Assembly (NCBI GenBank): GCA_027596195.1
Contig: JADGJG010000737.1
Coordinates: 1 to 13,241, forward strand
Length of the DNA: 13,241 nt
DNA from: Podochytrium sp. JEL0797
Taxonomy: Eukaryota; Chytridiomycota; Chytridiomycetes; Chytridiales; Chytriomycetaceae
Direction of reading: 5' to 3'
In this document: in pieces, positions 1 through 7,859 of the stretch
How the letters are laid out: every line of letters begins with the position of its first letter
Numbering within the stretch: position 1 is the stretch's first letter
Notes under the pieces: generated by a model
What the model saw: the letters and a program-made list of their open reading frames with translations, nothing else
The model's database searches: none
Told to the model about the DNA's origin: nothing
Position numbers and translations under genes: made by a program

Positions 1-154
1 TTTCTTCGGTTTTCTCCTTAATTAACCCTGTACATTTCCAAAAAAAAAAAACCACCAACCAAAACTAAAACACGGGGCCCCCCCCCCCCCCCCCCCTTTC
101 CAAAACTGTGCAACATGAAAAACACCCATTTTCCTCCTCCATTCGCGTTCAATT
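1..154. other. Left edge, downstream of the first zinc-finger gene
   Basis: This stretch holds no supportable gene. It is the 3' flank of the minus-strand zinc-finger gene that stops at 155. It contains an A-run near 40-50 and the G/C homopolymer at 74-96. No AATAAA is seen on the minus strand after the stop codon, so the polyadenylation site is not identifiable. Confidence 0.6.
74..96. repeat. G4C19 homopolymer near left edge
   Basis: Four G are followed directly by nineteen C. A run like this could be a real mononucleotide tract, but together with the G-run at the opposite edge it more likely reflects low-quality sequence at a contig end. Confidence 0.8.
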
Positions 155-1205
155 TCACGAAGTACATCTCCTCGCCTTCACATGTCTACGAAAACAAGCA
201 AAAAAAACTGTCAGCACTACACCCTCATACCCCTAAAAAAAAAGAGAAGAAAAAACCAAACCTCGACATAGCATCACTCCTCCCAAAAGTAGTCCCACAC
301 CCCAACGGACACGAAAAAGCCTTCACAGTCGAATGCGTCACCTCATGACGACTCAAATCCTGTTTCCTCAAAAACCCCTTCTGACAAACCGAACACAGAA
401 AGTGTCGCGCGCGTGTATCCTTTGCTGACGCCGCGGCAGCTACAACTGTTGAGGTGGCCGCGTGGCGGCGTAGCTGTTGTTGGTGGTGGTGTGGGGGTGG
501 GAGTAGTGGAGGGCCGAGAGGGTTCATGTGGTGTTGCGGGTTGAGATCGTGGGAATGCTGTTGTTGCTGGTGCATGAAGTATCCGTGATTCGGCACCCCG
601 TGGTACTGATTCTGTTGTTGGAGTTGCTGAGTGTGATGGTTCATCTGCAACTGATGCTGCGGATGCAACGGCGGTGTCGGCATATGATGCATCGAATGGT
701 CCTGAAACGGCGGGGGGAGGTGTACATGGTGGTGGCTCAAGTGGTTGTTGCCGCGGAAGGGGAGATGCGGGGTGTCTATTTCAGCGGCGGCGGCGGCGGG
801 GTTTGCAAGGAGACTCGGGTCCGGCAGGGCGAGGGAGTCGGCTTCATCCATTTGGCTGGCGACACTGAGGAGACTGAGGAAGCCGTGGGCGGCAGTGTGC
901 TGCGGGGGAGTGGGGTTGTTGGGGGAGGTGGCGGTGGAGGTGGTGGTGGTGTCGTTGGGATACGTGTCGTTGGTGGTGTTGGGATGCATGGAGGTCTCGC
1001 TGGGAGCGTACGAGTCGGTGGCAGTGCGGGGAAACCCGGCTTCGTCGTTCGTGGCGTCGAACCCCGCATTGGCATCGAGAGGTTTCCGGCTTGCTACGAC
1101 ATCCGAATATCCCGAATGCGAATGCGTCTCGTAGCCACGCCCATTCTCAGCACCTTCGCCGTGTGCGTCTTGGCTCTGGCGGTGTTCGAGTGCGATCTGA
1201 GACAT
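155..1205 (-). CDS. C2H2 zinc-finger transcription factor (two C-terminal fingers)
   Basis: Two exons, 1205-262 and 185-155, give 324 residues. The 76-nt intron is GT-AG, has a CTGAC branch-like site, and splits an Arg codon in phase 2. Splicing completes the second finger. Finger 1 is C271-x2-C274-x12-H287-x3-H291; finger 2 is C299-x3-C303-x12-H316-x5-C322, a C2HC ending like the last finger of Ace2/Swi5- and Crz1-type fungal factors. Without splicing the second finger has no histidine and the protein ends in a Phe-rich tail. The N-terminus is low-complexity: Thr/Pro/Asn-rich to about 105, a hydrophobic-acidic patch (about 108-127) that could be an activation segment, then His/Gln-rich 153-248. 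The ATG at 1205 is the first in frame. It is the head-to-tail paralog of the gene at 1333-3763. The target genes are unknown; DNA-binding in the nucleus is inferred from the fingers. Confidence 0.85.
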
Positions 1206-1332
1206 ACGGTGGGGTGTCTGGAGGTCGGTGTCTTGGGTGTCTCGCAGATGAAAAAAAAATCAACGCTTTCTCTTTTCGACCGACGACTGAAATCACAAAA
1301 AAACCAAAAAATAAAATAAAATATACACAGAG
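1206..1332 (-). promoter_or_regulatory. 127-bp gap between zinc-finger paralogs
   Basis: This short gap must hold both the 3' end of the upstream paralog and the promoter and 5' UTR of the downstream one. It is A/T-rich in its middle, with several A-runs on the plus strand. No clear TATA box or polyadenylation hexamer is seen on the minus strand. Confidence 0.4.
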
Positions 1333-3763
1333 TCAAGAAGACGACGGTTTCCCGTCCATGCACCTCCGTGCTTTCAAATGTCTAAAGAAAAGAAAAACAA
1401 AATCAGCTTACTGTTTCAACAAACCCTAAATCAACATATACACACCTCGACAACGCATCACTGCGTCCAAACGAAGTCCCACACCCCAACGGACACTGAA
1501 AAGCCTTAAGCTTCGAATGCGTAACCTCATGCCTCCTAGAAATTCCCCCGCAAAAAAAAAATCATGAGTCTTCCACTCAAAACAAAAGCCAAGCCACACA
1601 CACACAAAAAAAAACACCCCACCTCAAGTCCTGCCGCCGCAAAAACCACTTGCGACAAACCACACATTGAAAATCCCTGGGCCGATTCGACCCCGCCGCC
1701 GCATGTCCCCCAGCCCCATGATGCGCATGCGAACCCGACGAAGCCCCAACCCCCGTCTTGTGCAACGAATTAGACTGCGGCGACGACGACACCTTGGTCC
1801 GTGACCCACTCCCGTGATGCTGCGGGTTCTTGTGATGCGACCGTGAAGAGAGGTGGTGAGGAGCCGAGGAGGAGAGAGGAATCGAGGCTGAAGTCGTGTG
1901 AGACAAGGAAGACGAGGGTTTCCAGTCCTCATCCATGGTGGGTGTGGGTGGGGAGGAGGAAAACGACGAGTCGAGGTCGCTGTCGGACTCTTGGTCGTGG
2001 AATGCGTCTTCAAAGTCTGAGTTGGACGAGGAATCGGCCGGAGACGAGCTGGTATCGGGGTGCTGTTGGTGAAGATTGGATTGGCGGAATTGCTGTTGCT
2101 GCTGGTGTTGCTGTTGCTCGTAAAGCTGCTGTTGACGTGCTTGTTCGGCCGCCACTGAGGCAGCCTCCGCCGCCGCCGCAACTGCAGCGGAAGCAGCTGC
2201 CGCATCCCTGGCCTCACGTTCCTTCACCAACTGCTGCTGCCTCTGAGTCTCTTTCTCCCTCTCCTTCTCCTGCTTCTTCAACAAACTCTGGTACTTGGCC
2301 TCCAAATCGATACTCTGCCTCCGGAACACACCACTCCCACTCGCAAGATTCATGGGAACCGCCACACTCGCACTCGCACCGTGAGCAGAATACATGTGTC
2401 CCGCGGTACTACTCGACGCACCACCACCGCCCGTCCACTCCTGCTGCACCTTGACTTCATCCTCGTCTTCATCCATCTGCATCCCCATCAAACTCTCCTC
2501 ACTATCCATACTCTCATAATCCTCATACTCATCCCCATCATCCCCATCGTCCCCATACCTATCCACCCCCTCCAACCCCGAATCCTGCCGATCCGCCGCA
2601 ACCGCAATCAAACTTCTCCCCCTCGCATCCAAACTATACATCCCCTTCTCAAAACTCGGCACAACCCTCCTCCTCTCCCTCCAATCCACCCCACCCGCGC
2701 TCCCCGCAGCACCTTCCTTCACCTCCTCCCCCAAATCCAACGGCGGACTCGCAGGCCGTTCACTATTCCTCTCCATTGCCTCCATCAAAAGCGTACTAAA
2801 CACACTACTCGCAACACTGCTCGGATACATGACGTTATCCCCATCCGCGTCTTCTTCCTCATCGTAATAATCGTCTGCGAACCCTTGTTTGCGATACTCC
2901 AACTGCTGGTGCTGCTGAAGACTCGAGAATGAAAACACACGCACGGGGGCACTCGCGCTGTAGACGTTTTGCGAATGCATGGGCGGGGAGGACGCAGCCG
3001 CCGTCGCCGCCGCCGCGAATCTCTGGGCATGAAGCGCATGCGCATGCGGGGCCAGTGGATACGTTGGTGGTGGTGGCGGCACAGCAGGATCCCCGTGAGA
3101 AGCCGGTGGCGCAGTGACTGTGACTTGCGGGGTCATCAAATCCGAGAGGGTATCCGGGTCATCCATATTAATGAACTGATGGACCGTCTCCTCGTCGAGG
3201 AATCCGCTGCCCGACATGTTTGTGCTGTTGTTTCTGGTGGTGGGTATGTTTGCGTTGACGGGGCCAAACAGGTTCATGAGGAAGAGGGGTTTGCTTTGTG
3301 TGTTGGAGTGTGGGATGTTTTGGATGGGGAAGGCGTGGTGGACTTGGTTTGGCGGGGAGAGCACGTTCAAGTCATCCATTGCGAACACAAGGGGAGAGAA
3401 GTCAGCGTCTGAGGCGCGGCGCGGGTGGTCTGATTTTGGTAGTTTCGAAGTTGCGTTTTTCTGTGCTGCGGCAAAGGCGGCGCTGGAGGGCTGCGCTCCG
3501 AGGGGCGCAAAGAGCGGGGCCGAGGCAGCAAAGGGCGCAAACGAGGCCCCGCCAAAGTGCGTCGAGTATCCTGAGTCGAGAGACACGCCAAGCGCAGGGA
3601 ACAGCGGCGTGTCCGAAAGGTCTGATGGGTTGGGTGAGAGAAGCGCAGTGGTCCCGTCGCGAGGTCGTGTCCGAGTGCTGCCGTTGTTGCTGTTGACATT
3701 GCCGTTGCTGCTATTGCCATTGCTGTGGCTGGGGAAGCCGTGCGCTCCAACAGAAGAGTGCAT
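1333..3763 (-). CDS. C2H2 zinc-finger transcription factor, large paralog
   Basis: Three exons, 3763-1623, 1535-1446 and 1381-1333, give 759 residues. The introns (87 and 64 nt) are GT-AG. The first splits finger 1 (QDLR^RHEVTH); the second lies at the same codon and phase as the intron of the neighbouring paralog. Finger 1 is C700-x2-C703-x12-H716-x3-H720; finger 2 is C728-x3-C732-x12-H745-x5-C751. Ahead of them lie a candidate acidic/hydrophobic activation segment (about 187-210), a PPTY motif (232-235), acidic tracts (about 296-310 and 401-438), and a charged Q/A-rich helix (about 489-560). An in-frame ATG at 3865 would add 34 residues, but it overlaps the stop codon of the upstream gene and encodes an unusual Trp-rich stretch, so I prefer 3763. 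A nuclear DNA-binding regulator is inferred; its targets are unknown. Confidence 0.85.
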
Positions 3764-3861
3764 GCCGTTGTTTTCTTTGTGGAAAATTTTGCGATCCCGA
3801 AAATCATTTCGAAGAAAATCCGACTCCGCCACCCAAATCTCCACCCACCAGTCTGGGCAAT
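3764..3861 (-). promoter_or_regulatory. 98-bp gap upstream of the large zinc-finger gene
   Basis: This gap separates the stop of the PPxY/NPF gene from the preferred start of the large zinc-finger gene. It is open in the zinc-finger reading frame, so it may instead be a short N-terminal extension. No convincing core promoter motif is visible. Confidence 0.35.
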
Positions 3862-5843
3862 TCATCCCAGCATCACCTCCCCAATAAAACTCCCCACTAC
3901 CAAATCAACTCGATTCAACCCACGCCCTCCCACCCGGATCCGGAACCGCCTCAACTCACCGTCCCGCTCCTCCCGCACAACATATGCACACAGGTCCGCA
4001 TCTGTGCCGCCATGCATGCTACCGCGAGAATCTCGACGTGAAAGTAACCCGCCCAAAAACCCACTGCCCGAAGAACTCGACGAAACAACCTTCATGTCGC
4101 CATCCATCCAAACGAGTTTTTCTGTGCCCGTGATGGTCGAAAACACAAGATGTTGCTGCTTGTTTCGCGTACATGTGACAGCCTTGACGCTATGAGGATC
4201 TATTGCGCGTGAGGAAAAAAAATCAAAATTGGATCAAAACACATCACTGTGTTTCTGCCGTCACTAAAAAATCAGAAAAGACTCACCAACAATATGAAAC
4301 GATTTCCCCTTCACATTCTCCTGAACCAAATACACACTCTCCCCATCTGCATCCCGCCTCTGCATAACAACCTCCCACTTCCCATTCACGCCTTCCCCAC
4401 CCAACGCACCAACCAAATTCACGTAAAACAACACACCCCCACCCTCCGCAAGAACCGTAACGCACTGACCACCCCAAAAACAAACATCCAAATCCTTCAC
4501 ACAATCCGCCGCATCCCCCATAAACCTTGTCATCCCAACACCCTCCATCTCCCGCGGGAACCCACCTTCAGGAACAACCCCCGGTCTCCCCGCTGGTGCC
4601 GCCACAAGTCTCGGCGACATGACCCCCCCACCACCCGATAAGGCCGGAGACGCCAATCCCACAGGAGATCGAAAAGAACTGATGCTCTTTCGACTCAGAA
4701 GTCTGGGATTCATCAACTGTTGAGACTCCGACGGGAAGGACCCCGGAAAGTTTCCAGAAGAAGGGGATCCGTTTAAGGCAGGCGGGAGACTGTACCGGTT
4801 CGTGTTGGATTGAAACGAGGATTGTCGCGATCGCGGTCTCATACGGGGTGGAATCTGTTGTTGTTGCTCGTCCTTGGCAATTTGTTCCGCAAAAGCCGCA
4901 TCCTCCTCCTAAAAGCATAAACCGAAATCAACACCAACACACACCCACAAAAAAAACCCCCCCGACACCCATTCCTCACCTCCTGCAAAATCCTCGCCAA
5001 AGCCGCATCACACCCATCCTCCGCAACCGCCCCTCTTTCTTCAGACACGTCCAACGCAGGCAAATCGAACCCAGCCCCACGTTGAACCTTCATCCGTGTC
5101 GTGACGGCATCCCCGCCAAACACACCATCCAAATGCTCATGCAACGCCAACGCCCTTGCCATCGCTTCATCCGCATCCACCTGCGAAGGTTTCCGAGGCT
5201 GTCCACTTCCCCTCCTCGCCCTTCCTCCTCCTCCTCCACTTCCACTTCCATTCACAACCGCGCCGCTGGTACTGCTCTCCCCATTCAACAGATTCACAGA
5301 CGAACTCCCCGCCCCAAAATGATTCTCACCACTCCTCTCCTCCTCATCATAATCTTGAAGCGCGAGGGTATGCGCAAACGCTTCATCCAATTCAACCACA
5401 GATGCAACCCGCGGCGGAACCCCAACAGCCGTCACAACGCGGTGAGGTTGGTCCGGCGACTCTGCAGGAGACGTATACGGGGGTGGGAGGTCGCTGCTAT
5501 TCGCATGAGGATGCGGGGGAATTTCCGGCGGTTGTTGTTGTTGTTGTTGTGTGGGGGCGGCGTTGCCGTGGGGGGCGGAGTCCATGTGCGCCACAGGGGG
5601 TGGGTTGGGTCGACGGGGAGGGAGTGCGGGAGCAGTGGGTGTGAAGTCTGCGAAGGGGTTTGCGAGGGATTGGTGTTGTTGGGGCGGGATGGAAGCGAAT
5701 GGGTTGTTGTTGTTTGTATTATTTGGCAGGTTTGGCGGGGCCGCGAAAGGATTGAACGGGTTGTATGGGACACTATTCGCGACAGCGAATGGGTTGCCGC
5801 GAGACTGGGTGGATACGTCGTCTTCTTGCCACGGGTTTGTCAT
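3862..5843 (-). CDS. NPF/PPxY adaptor-like protein with C-terminal tubby/LURP-like domain
   Basis: Three exons, 5843-4980, 4908-4287 and 4199-3862, give 607 residues; introns of 71 and 87 nt are GT-AG with phases 0 and 1. Five NPF motifs lie at 17, 28, 31, 47 and 62, known ligands for EH domains of endocytic proteins. A Pro-rich stretch (74-83) and LPPPY (119-123) follow; PPxY binds WW domains such as those of Rsp5/Nedd4 ligases. Acidic helices at about 153-169, 225-239, 279-290 and 291-302 match an AxxL(Q)xxE pattern resembling MIU/UIM ubiquitin-binding motifs. A Ser/Gly-rich linker leads to a C-terminal domain (about 427-607) homologous to that of the gene at 5912-7254. Its beta-rich look (LFYVNL, FRIRV, a final SF-aliphatic strand) recalls tubby/LURP-like folds, which is uncertain. 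Trafficking or ubiquitin-adaptor function is inferred. The ATG at 5843 was chosen because the upstream ATG at 5939 lies inside the neighbouring gene. Confidence 0.82.
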
Positions 5844-5911
5844 CACAGATGGGGGGAGGTGGGGTTTTTTTTTCGCCGTGACTCGTCTCACGAAGGGAGA
5901 GAAAAAAGGAG
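5844..5911 (-). promoter_or_regulatory. 68-bp gap between the adaptor-like paralogs
   Basis: Only 68 bp separate the upstream stop codon from the start codon of the next gene on the same strand. It contains a T-run on the plus strand (about 5866-5874). No polyadenylation hexamer or TATA box can be recognised. Confidence 0.4.
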
Positions 5912-7254
5912 TTATCCCTTGCGATCCAATAACTTCCACCCCACAAAACTCGCAACAACAAACTCAACGCGTTGCACCCCCTTCCCCCCAATTCGCAAGC
6001 GGAACCGCGTCAATCCACCCTCCTTCTCAATTCGAAGAACGTGCGCAAGCAAATCCACGTGTTCCTGTTGCTTTTTGGCCATTGAAAACGAGAATCCCTT
6101 TTCCGAAACAACATGAAGCTTGTCGTCTTTCCATTCGAGCTTTTCCGGGCTCAAGAGCAGACGCGCGGATGGGTCTGGTCGGTTTCGGGAGCATCTGAAA
6201 ATGATGTGTCAAGAGATTGGAGTGAACAGTTATTGGAGTAACTGCAAGGGAGTGTGGAAAATACGCACTTTGTTTTTTCAAACGATTTCTGGTCCCAAAC
6301 AGTGAACGACATTCCTCGTCGATTCTCCTCGATAATGAACAACGTATTTCCCCTCCAATCATTGCTTTGAAGACACCATTTGTGAACAATCGTGGCAGTG
6401 CCCAACAAATTCACATAAAACAGCTGATTCGTCCTGTGGAAAAGAACCACGACATAAGCGATTTGAGTCGCACAACTCTCTAGCAAGAAACTTACTTACC
6501 CTTCCATTATAGTAAAGCAATCTTTTCCCCACAAACACACATCCAAATCCCGAACCACCCCACCCCCTTCAAACCGATTTTCAACAACCCCAACCTCTTC
6601 CGCAAACCCAAAGTTATGATACGGCTCTCCAATCATCTTCTTCGCATCCCCAACAACAGGCTCCCTCACCACAAACCCCACCTCTTCCGGTTCCCTCGCC
6701 CTCCATTGCCTCCTCTCCACTTCCTCCTCCTCCTCTCTCTGCAACAGTCTCGCCATCACTTCATCACTGACTCCATCCTCTTGTCTTACCACCCTGACTC
6801 CAAGAATACTCCCCAAATCGCGTCGCATCCTCTCCCGTTCCTCAACCTCCTCCACCTCCAATTCATGCAACCTCCGCGCGAGGACTTCATCCGTTTCCAA
6901 GATTATCTCAGCATCAATCAATTCAGGTGATGGCGCTGCAGGCTCTTCTTCTCCGTCGAAAATCGAATAAGGCGGGGGCAAAAAGTCTGTGGGTGGGTCA
7001 TCTTCCGGCTCGTTATTGCAGACAGGGAATGATTCCGACCGAGCGACAACGTCGGTGGTGGTGGTATCGTCGGAGACAGGCGAGGGCAAGAAAGTGGGTT
7101 GTCGCGCCAATCTCAACAATGGCGTGCTCTGCTGCGAAACGACGGGATGGTGGTGATGAGTTGGGAGCGAGGAGGGGGCCGGGTATGGTGGGGTTGGCTC
7201 CGAGGTAGTTGGGATGCTGAGAGAGCGGGAGGGTGGCGGGATTGATTGGGTCAT
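5912..7254 (-). CDS. PPxY adaptor-like protein, shorter paralog with the same C-terminal domain
   Basis: Three exons, 7254-6500, 6433-6269 and 6194-5912, give 400 residues. Introns of 66 and 74 nt are GT-AG, both phase 2, with donors GTAAGT and GTGCGT. The N-terminus is Pro/Ser/Thr-rich and carries LPPPY at 92-96. Two acidic helices, about 122-136 (DEVLARRLHE) and 164-178 (DEVMARLLQRE), match the MIU/UIM-like pattern of the neighbouring paralog. There are no NPF motifs. The C-terminal domain (about 236-400) aligns along its length with residues 427-607 of the neighbour: DLDVC-WG, LFYVNL-G, a CxRN block, then RFR-R-GG-G--RV and a final aliphatic strand. A tubby/LURP-like fold is possible but unproven. 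Intron positions in this domain differ from the neighbour, so the duplication is not recent. The ATG at 7254 is the first in frame and opens onto the divergent promoter region. A ubiquitin-ligase adaptor role is inferred only from motifs. Confidence 0.82.
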
Positions 7255-7859
7255 TTTTTAATCAAAAAAATAACGGCACGAATGCAGGAATTCTTCAATC
7301 CTTGCTTACTCTTACTATTTTTTATCTAAATTGAAATCGCGAATGGGATCTATAAAGTGTGGGGTACCAAAATTAAGCGGGGATTATTTTCGACCGCGCT
7401 CTTCGGAATCGTGATCTCAATGCGTACTGGAAAGAGGAATTTGGGTTTCCTTTTGGTTCATGTGATTGCGCGTCGCGTCGTGTCGCTGATACCAATCGAT
7501 TTGATTTCTTTCTTTCTGAATTCGTTTCTTGTTCTGTTCCTGTTTTTTCTTTTTGTGTGCAGCCGGGCATGGCACGGCTGAAGGAAACGTGTGCCTGACG
7601 TGTGCCTTGGTTACGGGTCAAGGGCGGCTGTCGACATGTCCGAATTTCCGAAACAAAAAAAATTCGTTTCTGCTTCGCTTGCCATTCCGGCACCCTGAGT
7701 TTCCTGCCTTCCCCCGCACGAACCGCTAGCCGCCTGCGCACCACAGAGAATCTCTACTAGGTAGAATGCACCTGCTTCCCGGGGATGGTGTGCGATGCAA
7801 GTACTGACCTGCTGTCAAACGGCTTTTCGCAGAACCACCACCTTCAAACAAACGCACCA
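7255..7859. promoter_or_regulatory. Divergent intergenic region (605 bp)
   Basis: This is the only sizeable non-coding gap and must drive both the minus-strand adaptor-like gene and the plus-strand coiled-coil gene. The part next to 7255 is A/T-rich. A TATAAA occurs on the plus strand at 7351-7356, about 500 bp before the plus start codon, so its use is doubtful. A strongly pyrimidine-rich stretch (about 7500-7560) ends in CAG, resembling a splice acceptor or a CT-rich core promoter. No open frame here looks like a gene. Confidence 0.6.
7761..7832 (+). other. Possible 5' UTR intron of the coiled-coil gene
   Basis: The segment starts AG|GTAGAA, contains a TACTGAC branch-like site at about 7802-7808, and ends in TTTTCGCAG, 27 bp before the start codon. 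Its 72-nt length fits the other introns in the window. The donor is the weakest part. This is an inference without transcript support. Confidence 0.3.

Noticed and set aside
528..1319. Plus-strand frame of 263 codons with Gly and Val runs
   Set aside because: It is antisense to the small zinc-finger gene, and its runs are the complement of Pro/His/Thr codons.
1310..1323. AATAAAATAAAATA on the plus strand as a polyadenylation signal
   Set aside because: No plus-strand gene ends there, and both flanking genes are on the minus strand.
4200..4286. Earlier acceptors in the second intron of the NPF/PPxY gene (TTTTTTAG and ACACAG)
   Set aside because: Both lead quickly to in-frame stops. Only the CAATAG ending at 4200 joins the frame that aligns with the paralog.
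4848..6116. Long plus-strand open frame of 422 codons opposite the adaptor-like genes
   Set aside because: It runs antisense across two well-supported spliced genes and their gap. Its translation is Arg/Pro/His-rich with no domain, as expected from the codon bias of the other strand.
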